This document shows, piece by piece, positions 29,322 through 40,072 of a DNA stretch of 64,000 bases. A program made the translations under genes and the position numbers. The stretch comes from Roseospira marina (GTDB lineage: Bacteria > Pseudomonadota > Alphaproteobacteria > Rhodospirillales > Rhodospirillaceae): contig NZ_JACIGJ010000003.1 of the NCBI RefSeq assembly GCF_014197855.1, positions 368,239 through 432,238 on the forward strand. The letters run 5' to 3'. The notes under the pieces are model-generated. The model searched no databases. It saw only the letters and a program-made list of their open reading frames with translations, and was not told the DNA's origin. The stretch's first letter is position 1. The number at the start of each line of letters is the position of its first letter.

Positions 29322-30437
29322 ATGCCGTCCGCCGCTGAACGAACCCCGCCCGTGTATCTCGACCACAATGCCTCGGCCCCCCTCCGGCCAGAGGCGACGG
29401 CCGCAATGCAGGCGACCCTGGAGATCACCGGCAACCCCTCGTCCATCCACGGGCACGGTCGCCGCGCCCGCACTGTCATCGACGACGCGCGCGACGCCGT
29501 GGCCGCGCTCGCCGGCGTGCCGCCCGCCTGGGTCGTGTTCACCGGGGGCGGCTCGGACGCCAACGCGCTGGCTCTGACCGGGCTTGGAACGGGGCCGCGC
29601 CTGTGCTCGGCGGTGGAGCACGACTCGGTGCTGCGGTGGGTCCCAGAGGCCGGGCACCTGCCCGTGGATCCGGCGGGGCGCCTGGATCTCGACGCCCTGA
29701 GCGCGGCCCTGGAGGCTGCGCCCGCGCCCGGCCTGATGTCGCTCATGCGGGCGAACAACGAGACCGGCGTGCTCCAGCCGGTGGCCGACGCCGCCGCCCG
29801 AGCCCGCGCGGCTGGATGGTGGACCCATTGCGACGCGGTACAGACCCCGGGGCGGCTGTGGCCGTTCGACTTCGGTGCGTTAGGTGTGGACCTGATGACG
29901 CTCTCGGCGCACAAGCTGGGCGGGCCGGCCGGCGTGGGCGCCCTGATCGTCGCCGACGGCGTCACGCTGGCGCCCCATGTGCGCGGCGGTGGCCAGGAAC
30001 GCGGCCGCCGAGCCGGTACGGAAAACCTCGTCGGCATCGCCGGATTCGGGGCCGCCGCTCAGGCCGTGGTCACCGAAGGCCCCGCGGAAACCGAGCGCCT
30101 GCGATCCTTGCGCGACCGGCTGGAGGCGGGCCTGTTGGAGGCTGGCCCGGACGCCGTCGTGCACGGATCCGGCGCGGAGCGGTTGCCCAACACCATATGC
30201 CTGGGCCACCCGACCCAAGGCGCCGACATGCTGCTCATGCGCCTGGATCTGGCCGGGGTGTCGGTGTCGTCCGGCTCCGCCTGCTCCTCGGGCAAGGTCA
30301 CCCCCTCCCATGTGCTGCGCGCCATGGGCTTGGATGAGACCGCCGCCCGCCGCGCCCTGCGCTTCAGCCTGGGCTGGTCGACCACGGACGCGGATATCGA
30401 CCGCACCATCACGGTGTGGCGTGCCATTGCCGCCTGA
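29322..30437 (+). CDS. cysteine desulfurase (NifS/IscS-like)
   Basis: A PLP enzyme that removes sulfur from cysteine as a persulfide for Fe-S clusters and tRNA thiolation. 371 residues. The PLP lysine is K198 in LSAHKLGGP. The persulfide-carrying cysteine is C321 in [35 protein letters not shown] is the family start. The short active loop and NifS-like spelling put it in group I. iscR lies upstream, and a 2Fe-2S ferredoxin and mnmA downstream, so it may supply sulfur for both Fe-S assembly and 2-thiouridine. No iscU is in this window. Confidence 0.93.
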   Translation: MPSAAERTPPVYLDHNASAPLRPEATAAMQATLEITGNPSSIHGHGRRARTVIDDARDAVAALAGVPPAWVVFTGGGSDANALALTGLGTGPRLCSAVEHDSVLRWVPEAGHLPVDPAGRLDLDALSAALEAAPAPGLMSLMRANNETGVLQPVADAAARARAAGWWTHCDAVQTPGRLWPFDFGALGVDLMTLSAHKLGGPAGVGALIVADGVTLAPHVRGGGQERGRRAGTENLVGIAGFGAAAQAVVTEGPAETERLRSLRDRLEAGLLEAGPDAVVHGSGAERLPNTICLGHPTQGADMLLMRLDLAGVSVSSGSACSSGKVTPSHVLRAMGLDETAARRALRFSLGWSTTDADIDRTITVWRAIAA

Positions 30438-30552
30438 TGGCCCCTCTTTTTCCCCGCGCGGCGATGGACGTCCGTTCGTGCGTCGGTTGGTTAATCCGGC
30501 CCGACGCCCCCCTTGGCGCACCGCCGCCCATGCCCCACGTACCGGGCGCCCC

Positions 30553-30603
30553 TTGCGAGCCGCACGGTCCGGCGCTATCCATCGGGCGTTTTGCATTCGC
30601 CCG
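30553..30603 (+). promoter_or_regulatory. predicted promoter and 5' hairpin of the ferredoxin gene
   Basis: TTGCGA (30553-30558) and TATCCA (30576-30581) are 17 bases apart in the 191-bp gap before the ferredoxin. A 6-bp hairpin, CGGGCG/CGCCCG, follows at 30583-30603, close to the expected transcript start. Confidence 0.4.
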
Positions 30604-30628
30604 TCCGATCAACCAGGAGCGTTTTCCC

Positions 30629-30958
30629 ATGCCCAAGCTTGTGTTCATTGACCGCGACGACACCCGCCACGAGGTGGAGGTGCCGGTCGGCCTGTCGGTC
30701 ATGGAAGCGGCTCACAAGCACGACATCGACCTGGAAGGAGCCTGTGAGGGCTCGCTGGCCTGCTCGACCTGCCACGTCATCGTCGACCCGGCGTGGTTCG
30801 ACAAGCTGGACGAGCCCACGGAGGACGAGGAGGATATGCTCGACCTCGCGTTCGGGCTGGAGCGCACCTCGCGCCTGGGCTGCCAGATCATCATGAGCGA
30901 GGAACTCGACGGCCTGGAAGTCCGTTTGCCGAGTGAAACCCGCAACGCGATGGCTTAA
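30629..30958 (+). CDS. 2Fe-2S ferredoxin (ISC-type)
   Basis: A 109-residue electron carrier of the adrenodoxin/Fdx type. Cluster ligands are C39, C45, C48 ([10 protein letters not shown]) and C85 (RLGCQ). The acidic [26 protein letters not shown] is characteristic of the ISC-associated ferredoxins that reduce the scaffold during Fe-S assembly. ATG 30629 has AGGAGC about 10 bases upstream; a longer in-frame opening has no site. It follows the cysteine desulfurase, with its own probable promoter. Confidence 0.93.
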   Translation: MPKLVFIDRDDTRHEVEVPVGLSVMEAAHKHDIDLEGACEGSLACSTCHVIVDPAWFDKLDEPTEDEEDMLDLAFGLERTSRLGCQIIMSEELDGLEVRLPSETRNAMA

Positions 30959-30983
30959 CCGGCGCACAAGGAGCCCCGCTCCC

Positions 30984-31709
30984 ATGACCGATACGGACAC
31001 CGTTAATCCGCACGACACCGATACGCCCGAGGGCGTGCCCGGCCTTGCGGACCCCGACAGCCTGTTCGCCCGCCTGCGCCACGCCTGCCGGGCGGAGTGG
31101 ACGGCCTATGTCTCGCATCCGTTTGTCCGCCATCTCGCGGACGGCTCGCTGCGCCAGGACTGTTTCCGGCATTACATGGGTCAGGACTACCTGTTCCTGA
31201 TCCAGTTCGCCCGCGCCTATGCCCTCGGCGTCTACAAGAGCGAGACGCTGGAGGACATGCGCCGCATGGGCGAAGGCATGGCGGCGATCCTCGACGAGAT
31301 GGGCCTGCATGTGAAGTACTGCCAGGGCTGGGGCATCGCGCCGGAGGAACTGGAGCACCTGCCCGAGGCCAAGGCCACCATGGCCTACACCCGCTTCGTG
31401 CTCGAACGCGGCATGGCGGGCGACCTGCTCGACCTCAACGTGGCGTTGGCGCCCTGCATTATCGGCTATGCCGAGATCGGAGCCCGGCTGATCGAGTCGG
31501 TCGGGGATGAGCACCCCTACGCGGCCTGGATCCGGGAGTATGGCGGATCCGGCTACCGTCAGGTGGCCCGCGACGCCGTCGAGACCCTCGACCGCCTGTT
31601 GGAGGAACGGGGCGGCCCGGGCCGCATGCCCGGTCTGATCGACACCTTCCGCAAGGCCACCATCCTGGAGGCCGATTTCTGGCAGATGGGATTGACGCTT
31701 GCGGAATAG
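30984..31709 (+). CDS. tenA: TenA-family protein (aminopyrimidine aminohydrolase / thiaminase II)
   Basis: A 241-residue all-helical enzyme that salvages thiamin pyrimidine by hydrolysing aminopyrimidine breakdown products. Family motifs: [37 protein letters not shown] and the C-terminal [15 protein letters not shown]. The usual catalytic Cys is not in the standard spot of TenA-C (CxxxY), though C148-region APCIIGY is present; this is read by eye. AAGGAG lies upstream of ATG 30984. Its stop overlaps the mnmA start region, so the two are coupled. Confidence 0.85.
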   Translation: MTDTDTVNPHDTDTPEGVPGLADPDSLFARLRHACRAEWTAYVSHPFVRHLADGSLRQDCFRHYMGQDYLFLIQFARAYALGVYKSETLEDMRRMGEGMAAILDEMGLHVKYCQGWGIAPEELEHLPEAKATMAYTRFVLERGMAGDLLDLNVALAPCIIGYAEIGARLIESVGDEHPYAAWIREYGGSGYRQVARDAVETLDRLLEERGGPGRMPGLIDTFRKATILEADFWQMGLTLAE

Positions 31710-32886
31710 CCCCACGGCCAGCGGCGCGGCGGCGCTCGGCGCCCTTGGTGATGAGCTGGGCCCGGATCTGGGCCCCGACCTGGAGCCGGGCCGGGGGCGC
31801 CGTGCCGTCGTGGCCATGTCGGGTGGCGTCGACAGTTCGGTGACCGCCGGGGTGCTGGCCGAAGCCGGCTGGGAGGTCGTCGGACTGACCATGCAGCTCT
31901 ACGATCACGGTCAGATGGTGCCGGGCGGCCGCACCTGCTGCGCCGGGCAGGACATCCACGACGCCCGCCGGGTCGCCGACCGTCTCGGCCTACCCCACTA
32001 CGTCATGGACTACGAGGGCAACTTCCGCCGGGACGTCATGGACCCGTTCGCCGACAGCTACGTGCATGGGGAAACACCGGTGCCCTGCGTGCTGTGCAAC
32101 CAGACGGTCAAGTTCCGGGACCTGCTGGGGGCGGCGCGCGATCTGGGCGCGGACATCCTCGCCACCGGCCATTATGTGCGGCGGCGCGTCCCGGAAGGAT
32201 CGGACGGGACCGGCGCGCAGTTGTGGCGCGGCGCCGACCCGGCCAAGGACCAGAGCTATTTCCTCTTCGCCACCACGCGCGACCAGTTGGACGTGCTGCG
32301 CTTTCCGCTGGGCAGCCTGGACAAGGCCCGCACCCGCGCCCTCGCCGCGCGCTACGGGCTGGCGGTGGCGGACAAGCCGGAAAGCCAGGACATCTGCTTC
32401 GTGCCCGGCGGCGACTACGCCCGCATCGTCGAGCGTCTGCGCCCCGGCGCGCTGGAACCGGGGGAGATCGTCGATCTGTCCGGCCGGGTGCTGGGGCGAC
32501 ACGAGGGCATCATTCACTACACCGTGGGTCAGCGGCGTGGCCTGGGAATCGGCGGCACGGCGGAGCCGCTGTACGTGGTGCGCCTGGACCCGGCCACGCA
32601 TCGGGTGGTGGTGGGACCGAAAGCCGCGCTCGGCCGCACCGCCTTCACCGTCCGGGCGCTGAACTGGCTTGGCGACGGGGCGGCCCTCCCCGCCGAGGGC
32701 GTGCACACCCATATCAAGATCCGCAACACCTTCGATCCCGTATCGGCCACCGTGACGCCGCTGGCAGAGGGTCGCGCGGCGGTCCGCCTGGACGCCCCGG
32801 TGCACGGCGTCTCCCCCGGGCAGGCCTGCGTGCTGTACGACGGCGACCGTGTACTCGGCGGCGGCTGGATCGAGCGGGAGGCGTAA
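31699..32886 (+). CDS. mnmA: tRNA-specific 2-thiouridylase
   Basis: Thiolates U34 of tRNA Lys, Glu and Gln using ATP and sulfur delivered from a cysteine desulfurase. 395 residues. The PP-loop SGGVDSS is near residue 40. Catalytic cysteines lie in [11 protein letters not shown] and [12 protein letters not shown], and [10 protein letters not shown] is a family signature. The N-terminus carries a 35-residue extension rich in Gly/Pro/Asp. The only in-frame start before the PP-loop is TTG 31699, inside tenA, so coupling is likely. Confidence 0.92.
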   Translation: MRNSPTASGAAALGALGDELGPDLGPDLEPGRGRRAVVAMSGGVDSSVTAGVLAEAGWEVVGLTMQLYDHGQMVPGGRTCCAGQDIHDARRVADRLGLPHYVMDYEGNFRRDVMDPFADSYVHGETPVPCVLCNQTVKFRDLLGAARDLGADILATGHYVRRRVPEGSDGTGAQLWRGADPAKDQSYFLFATTRDQLDVLRFPLGSLDKARTRALAARYGLAVADKPESQDICFVPGGDYARIVERLRPGALEPGEIVDLSGRVLGRHEGIIHYTVGQRRGLGIGGTAEPLYVVRLDPATHRVVVGPKAALGRTAFTVRALNWLGDGAALPAEGVHTHIKIRNTFDPVSATVTPLAEGRAAVRLDAPVHGVSPGQACVLYDGDRVLGGGWIEREA

Positions 32887-32906
32887 CGGCCCCGAGCCCT
32901 AACAAC

Positions 32907-33443
32907 TCACGCGGCCGACATACTCTCCACGTCCGCCGGGCGGGTGAAGGCGACAATCCGTGCCGACGCATGCGGACCGGTCAGGTCCTGCCAGCGCGCC
33001 GCCGGTACATCCAGCGTGGCCAGCGCGGCGGTGGGAAACTTACGGCGCAGCCGCCGGGCCGGATCTCCGGTATCCTCCGGCGCCAGTTCGGCGGCCAGGC
33101 ACTCCAACGCCGGGTTGTGCCCCACCACGAGCACACTGCCCGCCGCGTCGTCCACCTGCGCAAGGCAGCGGCGCACCGCATGCGGATCGAACGCATACAG
33201 AGCGCCCTCAATCCGCACCGGCACACCTGCGCCGAGGGAGCCCCGAACGAGGTCCAGCGTCTCGCGCGCCCGCGCGGCGGTCGAACACAGGACCAGATCG
33301 GGCCGGGGCGCGAGATGACGCACCACGGCCGCCATGGCCCGGCCGGCCCGTTGGCCACGCGGCGCCAGCGGACGGTCGTGATCCTCCAGATTCGGCGCAT
33401 CCCAACTGGATTTGGCGTGCCGCAACAGGTATAGCCGTCTCAT
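32907..33443 (-). CDS. histidine phosphatase family protein (SixA-like)
   Basis: A 178-residue phosphatase. The N-terminal RHG-type motif is LLRHAKSSW, with the phospho-accepting His in RHA, and VVGHNPALE supplies the second catalytic His. LCSTAARARET is also conserved. The short length and RHAKSSW match the SixA branch, which removes phosphate from phosphohistidine in E. coli; the target here is unknown. GAAGGA precedes the ATG. It is divergent from ppk1, across 203 bp. Confidence 0.88.
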   Translation of the reverse strand: MRRLYLLRHAKSSWDAPNLEDHDRPLAPRGQRAGRAMAAVVRHLAPRPDLVLCSTAARARETLDLVRGSLGAGVPVRIEGALYAFDPHAVRRCLAQVDDAAGSVLVVGHNPALECLAAELAPEDTGDPARRLRRKFPTAALATLDVPAARWQDLTGPHASARIVAFTRPADVESMSAA

Positions 33444-33646
33444 CGTCCTTCCCCCTGTCGGCGTGCGGTGTCGCGCGCCCCCAAGTAGTAGGCATGGACA
33501 CCGAAGCGGTCGAGACCGAATCGTCATTTGACCCGTGCCGCGAACCCCGCATGAATGGGTGTTTTGGGGCAGCGCCCCGCGAACGGATACGGGACACGAC
33601 CAGTCTTCGGATCCCTCGCTGAACCCTGCACGTACGGAGACGACCC

Positions 33647-35860
33647 ATGACGAGCCCCGAGGACGCGACAACCCCCGCCGCGACGGACCCGCCCACGAGC
33701 GTCGAGGAAATCGCGGCGGCGGCGGCGGCGCGCTCCATCACGCTCGACTCCACGGAACGGTTCATCAACCGCGAGCTATCGTGGCTCGGCTTCAACTTCC
33801 GCGTCCTGGACGAGGCCCGCAACCAGCGTCATCCGCTGATGGAACGGGTCCGGTTCCTGTCCATCTCGGGCTCGAACCTCGACGAGTTCTATATGGTGCG
33901 CGTCGCGGGCCTGAAAGGCCAGGTCAACGCCGGGGTCAACAAAACCAGCCAGGACGGCCGCACGCCGGCCCAGCAGCTTCTTGAAATCAACCGCACCGCC
34001 CGCGAACTGCTGGAGGAACAGCAGGAGATCTGGGCAGAACTGCACGGCCAACTGCGCGACGCGGGCGTTAAGGTGCTGAACGTCGGCGAACTGACCGCCA
34101 AAGACCGCGCCTGGCTGGAGCAGCACTTCACCGACCAGATTTTTCCGATCCTGACACCCCTGGCCATCGACCCGGCGCACCCCTTCCCGTTCATCCCGAA
34201 CCTGGGCCACGCGCTGGTGCTCCAGCTCAAGGCCGAGGGCGGCGGCGAGGGCCTGCGCGCCCTGGTGCCGCTGCCGGATCAGGTGGACCGCCTGATTCGC
34301 CTGCCCGACGAGGGCCACCGCTATCTCTTCCTTGAAGACATCGTCGGCCTGTTCATGGACCGACTGTTCCCCGGCTTCAAGGTGGAGCAGGGCGGACACT
34401 TCCGGGTGATCCGCGACAGCGAGATGGAAATCGACGAAGAGGCCGAGGATCTGGTCCGCAGCTTCGAATCCGCGCTGAAACGGCGTCGGCGCGGCCATTG
34501 CATCCGGCTGACCCTGAACGCCAACATGCCCGCCGAGCTGGTGCAGCTCATCTGCGAGGAAATGCTCGTCGCCGAGGAGGACCTGTTCAAGCTCGACGGC
34601 CCGATCGGCATGGCCGACCTGAAAAAGCTGATTTCCGACGACCGGCCGGACCTTCAGTTCGTGCCGTTCGCGGCCCGCTTCCCGGAGCGGATCCGCGATT
34701 TCGGCGGCGACTGCCTCGCGGCGATCAAGCAGAAGGACATCATCGTCCACCACCCCTACGAATCCTTCGACGTGGTGGTGCAGTTCCTGCGGCAAGCGGC
34801 GGCCGACCCCAACGTGGTGTCGATCAAGCAGACCCTCTACCGCACCTCCAACAACTCGCCGATCGTGGCGGCCCTGGTGGAAGCCTCGGAAAGCGGCAAG
34901 TCGGTCACCGCGATGGTCGAATTGAAGGCCCGCTTCGATGAAGAGGCCAACATCCGCTGGGCACGCGACCTGGAGCGGGCCGGCGTGAACGTCGTGTACG
35001 GCTTCATGGACCTGAAGACGCACGCCAAGATCTCGCTGGTGGTGCGGCGGGAGGCGGGCCAGCTTCGCTCCTACGTCCACTTCGGCACCGGCAACTACCA
35101 CCCGATCACCGCCAAGATTTACACCGACCTGTCGTTCTTCACGGCGGACCCGGCCCTGTGCCGCGACGCGGCCACCGCGTTCAACTACATGACCGGCTAC
35201 GCCCGGCCGAAAAGCCTGGAGAAGCTGCACCTCGCGCCCCTGACGCTGAAACCCCGCCTGCTGGAGCTGATCGCGGCGGAGGAAGCCCACGCCCGCGCCG
35301 GCCGCCCCGGCGCGATCTGGGCCAAGATGAACAGCCTCGTGGACGGTGACGTGATCGACGCGCTCTACCGGGCCTCGCTGGCCGGGGTGCAGATCGATCT
35401 GGTCATCCGAGGGATCTGCTGCCTGCGCCCCGGCGTACCCGGTCTGTCGGACAACATCCGGGTCAAGAGCATCGTGGGCCGCTTCCTGGAGCATTCGCGC
35501 ATCACCTGCTTCGGCAACGGCCACGGCCTTCCCTCGGACAAGGCGTTGATTTACATCTCCTCGGCCGACTGGATGCCGCGCAATCTCGACATGCGATGCG
35601 AAAGCTTCGTGCCGATCGAAAACGAGACCGTGCGCACCCAGATCATGGAACAGATCATGGTCGCCAACATGAACGACGAACAGCAAAGCTGGTTCCTGAT
35701 GGCGGATGGCACGTTCCAGCGCGTGGATTCGGCGGAAGATGCCTTCAACGCGCACAGCTATTTCATGAACAACCCCAGTTTGTCCGGCCGGGGCAAGGCC
35801 CTGAACAAGGCCAACAAGGGGATCCCGCAACTCATCTTGAAACGACGGACGCCCACCTGA
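33647..35860 (+). CDS. ppk1: polyphosphate kinase 1
   Basis: Polymerises the gamma-phosphate of ATP into polyphosphate. 737 residues, the normal length. The N-terminal [19 protein letters not shown] and [15 protein letters not shown] form the N and head domains. The C1 domain holds [17 protein letters not shown] and [14 protein letters not shown], and the catalytic histidine region is [15 protein letters not shown], followed by [24 protein letters not shown] lies upstream of ATG 33647. It precedes ppx on the same strand, the usual polyphosphate operon. Confidence 0.96.
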   Translation: MTSPEDATTPAATDPPTSVEEIAAAAAARSITLDSTERFINRELSWLGFNFRVLDEARNQRHPLMERVRFLSISGSNLDEFYMVRVAGLKGQVNAGVNKTSQDGRTPAQQLLEINRTARELLEEQQEIWAELHGQLRDAGVKVLNVGELTAKDRAWLEQHFTDQIFPILTPLAIDPAHPFPFIPNLGHALVLQLKAEGGGEGLRALVPLPDQVDRLIRLPDEGHRYLFLEDIVGLFMDRLFPGFKVEQGGHFRVIRDSEMEIDEEAEDLVRSFESALKRRRRGHCIRLTLNANMPAELVQLICEEMLVAEEDLFKLDGPIGMADLKKLISDDRPDLQFVPFAARFPERIRDFGGDCLAAIKQKDIIVHHPYESFDVVVQFLRQAAADPNVVSIKQTLYRTSNNSPIVAALVEASESGKSVTAMVELKARFDEEANIRWARDLERAGVNVVYGFMDLKTHAKISLVVRREAGQLRSYVHFGTGNYHPITAKIYTDLSFFTADPALCRDAATAFNYMTGYARPKSLEKLHLAPLTLKPRLLELIAAEEAHARAGRPGAIWAKMNSLVDGDVIDALYRASLAGVQIDLVIRGICCLRPGVPGLSDNIRVKSIVGRFLEHSRITCFGNGHGLPSDKALIYISSADWMPRNLDMRCESFVPIENETVRTQIMEQIMVANMNDEQQSWFLMADGTFQRVDSAEDAFNAHSYFMNNPSLSGRGKALNKANKGIPQLILKRRTPT

Positions 35861-35901
35861 TCGGACGGCCCGGACCCATGGACACGGCACAGGGAGATGG
35901 C

Positions 35902-37449
35902 ATGGACGACGCGGAGCCGCCCATGAACACCGAGTCACGCCCGCCGAACCGCATCGACGCACCGCCGGTCGGTATTATCGACATCGGCTCGAACTCGGTC
36001 CGGTTGGTGGTTTACCGGGGCGGGGCGCGCATCCCGGTGCCGCTGTTCAATGAAAAGGCCGTCTGCGCCCTGGGCCAGGGCCTCGGGGCCAGCGGCCATT
36101 TGAATCCGGAAGGCCGGGCCCTGGCGCTGGCCGCCGTAGGGCGGTTCGTCGCCCTCGGTGTCGCCATGGGCGTCGAGCGGCTGCACGTCCTGGCCACCGC
36201 CGCCGTGCGCGACGCCACCGACGGCGCCGCCTTCGTCCGCGAGTTGGAGCAAGCCAACCGCATCACCGTGACCGTTCTCGACGGCCCCGACGAGGCCCGG
36301 CGCGCGGCGCTGGGCGTGCAATGCGCCGTCCCTTGCGCCGAGGGCGTGGTCGCCGACCTGGGCGGTGGCAGCCTGGACCTGTGCCGCATCGCCGAGCGCA
36401 CGTTCACGGACGTCGCCAGCTTCCCGCTCGGCCTGCTGCGGCTGGAGGAGGCCTCCGGCGGCGGGGTGCGGGCGGACGCCGAACGCATCCTCGACGACGC
36501 CCTGGCCGAGGCGCCATGGCTGCGGCAGGGCAATGGCCAGTCACTGTACGCCGTCGGCGGGGCGTGGCGCGCGCTGGCCCGGGTCTGCATGGCCCGCATG
36601 AGCTATCCGCTGCGGGTGCTGGACAACTTCACGCTCCCGACGCTGGACGCCGCCGCCATGCTGGATGAGATCGCCGGCACGCCCCCCAAGGAGTTCGCCC
36701 AGGTCCCGGGCCTGAGCAAGAAGCGCATGGCGGCGCTGCCCCTGGCGGCGGTGGCGCTCGACCGGCTGGTGCGGATAGTGCGCCCACGCCGGGTCGTGTT
36801 CTCGGTCTACGGGGTGCGCGAGGGCCAGTTCATGGCCGGGCTGCCCGACGACCTGCGGGAGCAGGACCCGCTGCTGGCCTCCATGACCGTCATGGCGCGA
36901 CAGGCCGGCCGGTTCCGGGCCCATGGCGACGAGGTGGCGGATTGGATGGCGCCGCTGTTCCCCGCCGAACCGCCGGAGTTGCGCCGCTTGCGTCTGGCGG
37001 TGTGCATCATCGGCGACATCTTTTGGAGCGAGCACCCGGATTACCGCGCCGAACAGGCCTTCCACCGTGTGCTGCGCCTGCCCTTCATGGGGCTGGACCA
37101 CCGCGACCGCGCCGCGCTGGCGCTGTCGGTCTATCATCGCTACGGCGGAAGCCTGGACGCCGACTTGGTCCAGCGGGCGGAGTCCCTCCTGGACGACCCG
37201 GCGCGCGCCCGCCGTACCCGAATCATCGGGGCCGCGCTGCGCCTCGCACACACGCTGAGCGGTGGTGCGCCGGGCGTCGTGGGGCAAACCCGCCTGGAGC
37301 GGGCCCCCGCCGGCTCCGTCACGCTGACCCTGCCGGCCGGGAATCCGCTGTTCGACGGCCGCTTCATCCAGCGCCGCATGGAAAAGCTGGGCCGCGCCCT
37401 GGACCTGACCCCCATCATTGCAATGGACTCGGGTCTTGCGATGGAATAG
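35902..37449 (+). CDS. ppx: exopolyphosphatase / Ppx-GppA family
   Basis: Hydrolyses polyphosphate from its ends, and possibly pppGpp. 515 residues. The ASKHA ATPase-fold N-terminus carries IIDIGSNSVRLVVYRG (P-loop 1) and VVADLGGGSLDLC (P-loop 2). The C-terminal HD-like helical part follows KKRMAALPLAAVALDRLV. ATG 35902 is chosen over 35878 because AGGGAG sits 8 bases upstream of it and the conserved domain begins 27 residues later. It lies 41 bases after ppk1, so the same operon both makes and degrades polyphosphate. Confidence 0.93.
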   Translation: MDDAEPPMNTESRPPNRIDAPPVGIIDIGSNSVRLVVYRGGARIPVPLFNEKAVCALGQGLGASGHLNPEGRALALAAVGRFVALGVAMGVERLHVLATAAVRDATDGAAFVRELEQANRITVTVLDGPDEARRAALGVQCAVPCAEGVVADLGGGSLDLCRIAERTFTDVASFPLGLLRLEEASGGGVRADAERILDDALAEAPWLRQGNGQSLYAVGGAWRALARVCMARMSYPLRVLDNFTLPTLDAAAMLDEIAGTPPKEFAQVPGLSKKRMAALPLAAVALDRLVRIVRPRRVVFSVYGVREGQFMAGLPDDLREQDPLLASMTVMARQAGRFRAHGDEVADWMAPLFPAEPPELRRLRLAVCIIGDIFWSEHPDYRAEQAFHRVLRLPFMGLDHRDRAALALSVYHRYGGSLDADLVQRAESLLDDPARARRTRIIGAALRLAHTLSGGAPGVVGQTRLERAPAGSVTLTLPAGNPLFDGRFIQRRMEKLGRALDLTPIIAMDSGLAME

Positions 37450-37513
37450 GGGCGTCGGCCGCGCGCCGGCGTCCCTGCCCTGCCGCCATTCCCTCCCACG
37501 TACGAGGACCGAT

Positions 37514-37996
37514 ATGCCCGACCCGACCGCGCAATCCCTGACCGTCCGCAACGCCCGCCCCGACGACGAAGCGAGTTGGCGTGTGCTGTGGGGCGGGTAT
37601 TGCGCGTTCTACAATGTGGAGATCCCGGAGGCCGTCACCGCCGAGACCTGGCGCCGCTTGCTCGACCCGAATGTCCCGACCCTGCGCTGCATTGTCGCGG
37701 ACAGCCAGGGGCCGGAGGGCAAGGGTCTGGTCGGTTTCGCCACGCTGCTGGAACATCCCGGCACCTGGTCCATCGAGTCCGTCGGCTACCTGGAAGACCT
37801 GTTCGTCGCCTCGGGTGTGCGCAAGCGCGGCGCCGGCACCGCCCTCATCAGCGCCTGCGCCGCCATCGCGCGCAACGCCGGCTGGGCCAAGCTGTACTGG
37901 CGCACCAAGGCGGACAACACCGCCGCGCGCTCGCTGTACGACCGGCTGGCCATGAAAACCGATTGGGTGGTCTACGACTGGGCGCTGAAGACGTGA
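37514..37996 (+). CDS. GNAT-family N-acetyltransferase
   Basis: A 160-residue acetyltransferase. The core motif A is YLEDLFVASGVRKRGAGTALI, with the CoA-binding R/QxxGxG/A form in RKRGAGTAL. The C-terminal YWRTKADNTAARSLYDRLAM is typical of small-molecule or protein GNATs. It has GAGGA upstream of ATG 37514. The substrate is unknown. Its stop overlaps the GTG of a truncated LysR-like fragment. Confidence 0.85.
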   Translation: MPDPTAQSLTVRNARPDDEASWRVLWGGYCAFYNVEIPEAVTAETWRRLLDPNVPTLRCIVADSQGPEGKGLVGFATLLEHPGTWSIESVGYLEDLFVASGVRKRGAGTALISACAAIARNAGWAKLYWRTKADNTAARSLYDRLAMKTDWVVYDWALKT

Positions 37997-38214
37997 CGGA
38001 GGGCGGGCCGCCCGCGCAGGGCTTCATCCCGCCCCTCAACGCCCTGCGGGCGTTCGATGCGGCCGTCGCTCTCCGTGCGGGTTTGGGTCCTGAACGGGAT
38101 CCTTCCAACACAGGGGTGGGGAGGCGCCGGACCGGTCGCACAACGACCGCCCGGCCCCGCAACCCTGCGCGAAGCCGATCCCGAGAACGATGTCGAAAAC
38201 CTGAGGGGTGTTAA
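37993..38214 (+). pseudogene. remnant of a LysR-family (GcvA-like) regulator N-terminus
   Basis: A GTG overlapping the GNAT stop opens a 73-codon frame. Residues 12-22 read FIPPLNALRAFDAA, which is how GcvA-like LysR regulators begin. The similarity ends abruptly at about 38072: the helix-turn-helix and effector domains are missing and the rest is Arg-rich non-family sequence. This looks like a gene truncated by deletion between the GNAT and cobU. The match is short, so chance cannot be excluded. Confidence 0.45.
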
Positions 38215-38771
38215 GCGGGCGGCGGCGATCCGCCGTCCTTGAGCACCAGCGGCAGGCCGGCGGCGACGAACAGCACCCGGTCGCAGACGGCGGCAACGCG
38301 CTGGTTCAACAGGCCGGCCTCGTCGCGGAACCGGCGGCCCAGGGGCGTTTCGGGCACGAGGCCCAGACCGACCTCGTTGGCGACCAGCACGGCCGGCGCG
38401 CTGCGGTCCGCCAGCGCGCGGACCAGCAGGCCGATGCGGGTATCCACGTCCGCATCGTCGAGCAGCAGGTTGGTCAGCCACAGCGTCAGGCAGTCCACCA
38501 GCACCGGCTCCGCGGCGTGCACCCGCAGGGCGGCGTCCAGGGTGACGGGCACCTCTTCGGTGGTCCAGGCATCGCCGCGTCGCTCCCGATGCCGGCGCAC
38601 GCGGTCGTCCATCTCCGGGTCGTCGCCGGGGGGGCCCCACGGCCGGAACGTCGCCAGATAGACAGGCACCTGATCGCGCGCCCGCGCAGCCTCCAGGGTC
38701 AGGGCTTCGGCGTGATGGCTCTTGCCCGAGCGGGCACCGCCCAGAATCAGGGTACAGGTTGGGTCACTCAC
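38211..38771 (-). CDS. cobU: bifunctional adenosylcobinamide kinase / guanylyltransferase
   Basis: Activates adenosylcobinamide (kinase then GMP transfer) late in cobalamin assembly. 186 residues. The P-loop is [11 protein letters not shown], with VYLATFRP and a conserved His in [11 protein letters not shown], where GMP attaches. [15 protein letters not shown] and [22 protein letters not shown] are diagnostic. The start is GTG 38771, which overlaps the stop of the hydrogenase large subunit (GTGA), so it is the last gene of the hydrogenase operon. That linkage is unusual for cobU. Confidence 0.93.
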   Translation of the reverse strand: MSDPTCTLILGGARSGKSHHAEALTLEAARARDQVPVYLATFRPWGPPGDDPEMDDRVRRHRERRGDAWTTEEVPVTLDAALRVHAAEPVLVDCLTLWLTNLLLDDADVDTRIGLLVRALADRSAPAVLVANEVGLGLVPETPLGRRFRDEAGLLNQRVAAVCDRVLFVAAGLPLVLKDGGSPPPA

Positions 38772-40072
38772 CCTCGGTCGACCTCCAGTCTGAGGAAATG
38801 GGTCGCGCAGGATATACACGGATCGTAGTTGCGGATCGCCTGTTCGCAGATCCATGTGAGGCGTTCGTCGGGCTCCGCGAGATGGGCGGCGACGACGTCG
38901 CGCAGGTCCTCGCCGATGGAGCGCTGGTTCTGCGCCGTCGGCGGCACGATGCAGGCGTGCGTGATGTGGCCGCTGTCGTCCAGTGTGTAGGTGTGGTGGC
39001 ACAGGCCGCGCGGCGCCTCCGTGCAGCCATGGCCGGTGCCGGCGCGGGGCGTGATGTCGGGGCACGGCGGGTCGGGCGGTTCGTAGGCCTCGACCAACGC
39101 GCGGGCGTCGAGCACCGCCTGAAGGGTTTCGACCGCCCGCACGATAATGCTCTGGAACGGGTTGCGCACCACCCGGGGCAATCCGGCCGCCTGCGCCGCC
39201 GCCTTGGCCTCGTCGGCAAGCTGGTCGAAGTTCAGCGCGTACCGCGCCAGCGGCCCGACGTGATAGGTCTGGCCGTCCCGGGTCGCCCCGACCAGGGCAT
39301 TGCTGTTCTTTTGGTGATCCTCGGTGAAGTGATCGTGGAACGCCGACACCGGCACATCCAGGCCGGCACTGGACACCAGCCGGCCCTCGCAGACCGCGTA
39401 ATGGTCGGGTGTGTGCAACGCCACGAACAGATAGTCCCGCTCCACCGACGGCATGGGCAGCGTGGCGGTGAACGCCACCAGCCCGCGCGCCGCCTCCAGC
39501 GCCCAGTCCAGTTCCGGGCGCAGGGCCAGGATCTCCTCGCGGGTGGGCGACCGGTAGAGCCCGCCCACCCGCAGGTTCACCGGGTGGATGGCGCGGCCGC
39601 CGATGACCTCCACGATCCGGTTGCCGAGCGTCTTCAGGCGCAGCGCGGTCTCCACGACGTCCGGGTGGTCCTGGGCCATGCGGATCGAGTCCTCATAGCC
39701 GAGGAAATCCGGCGCGTGCAGCATGGCGATGTGCAGCACATGGCTTTCGATCCATTCGCCACAGTAGATCAGCCGGCGCAGGCCGCGCATGGCATTGGAG
39801 ACGGGCACCCCCAGCGCGTCCTCCATCGCCAGACTGGCCCCGAGCATGTATGCCAGCGGGCAAATGCCGCAGATGCGCGCCGTGATATCGGGGGCGTCGG
39901 TGTAGGGACGGCCACGCAGCAGCGCCTCGAAGAAGCGCGGCGGTTCGTGGATGGTGAACGCCACGTCCTTCAGTTCGCCGTTGCGGATGCGCACCCGCAG
40001 CGCCCCCTCGCCCTCCACGCGGGCGAGGTTCTCGACGGCGATGCGGCGCGTGGTGCCATGGGCCTCAGCCAT
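38768..40072 (-). CDS. hydA: group 3b NiFe hydrogenase large (alpha) subunit
   Basis: The Ni-Fe catalytic subunit of a cytoplasmic bidirectional NAD(P)-linked (sulf)hydrogenase. 434 residues. The nickel ligands are C68/C71 (ARICGIC) and C419/C422 (DPCISCATH). The sequence ends nine residues after the last motif histidine, consistent with the group 3b family. The remaining spelling ([17 protein letters not shown]) fits HydA/HyhL. It overlaps the small subunit by eight bases and cobU by four. No maturation (hyp) genes are in the window. Confidence 0.93.
   Translation of the reverse strand: MAEAHGTTRRIAVENLARVEGEGALRVRIRNGELKDVAFTIHEPPRFFEALLRGRPYTDAPDITARICGICPLAYMLGASLAMEDALGVPVSNAMRGLRRLIYCGEWIESHVLHIAMLHAPDFLGYEDSIRMAQDHPDVVETALRLKTLGNRIVEVIGGRAIHPVNLRVGGLYRSPTREEILALRPELDWALEAARGLVAFTATLPMPSVERDYLFVALHTPDHYAVCEGRLVSSAGLDVPVSAFHDHFTEDHQKNSNALVGATRDGQTYHVGPLARYALNFDQLADEAKAAAQAAGLPRVVRNPFQSIIVRAVETLQAVLDARALVEAYEPPDPPCPDITPRAGTGHGCTEAPRGLCHHTYTLDDSGHITHACIVPPTAQNQRSIGEDLRDVVAAHLAEPDERLTWICEQAIRNYDPCISCATHFLRLEVDRG

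Noticed and set aside
28600..29577. Open frame with a good GGGAGG site starting at 28600
   Set aside because: It overlaps iscR in another frame and its translation is Arg-rich without family features. The iscR TTG start has its own strong site and conserved product.
33554..33590. GGGGCAGCGCCCC hairpin upstream of ppk1 as a terminator
   Set aside because: The short hairpin has T residues only before the stem on the plus strand and A residues after it on the minus strand, so neither direction gives a terminator. No Pho-box was found either.
37997..38210. Possible cobalamin riboswitch next to cobU
   Set aside because: The stretch lies downstream of cobU on its strand, and none of the conserved B12-box elements could be found on either strand.
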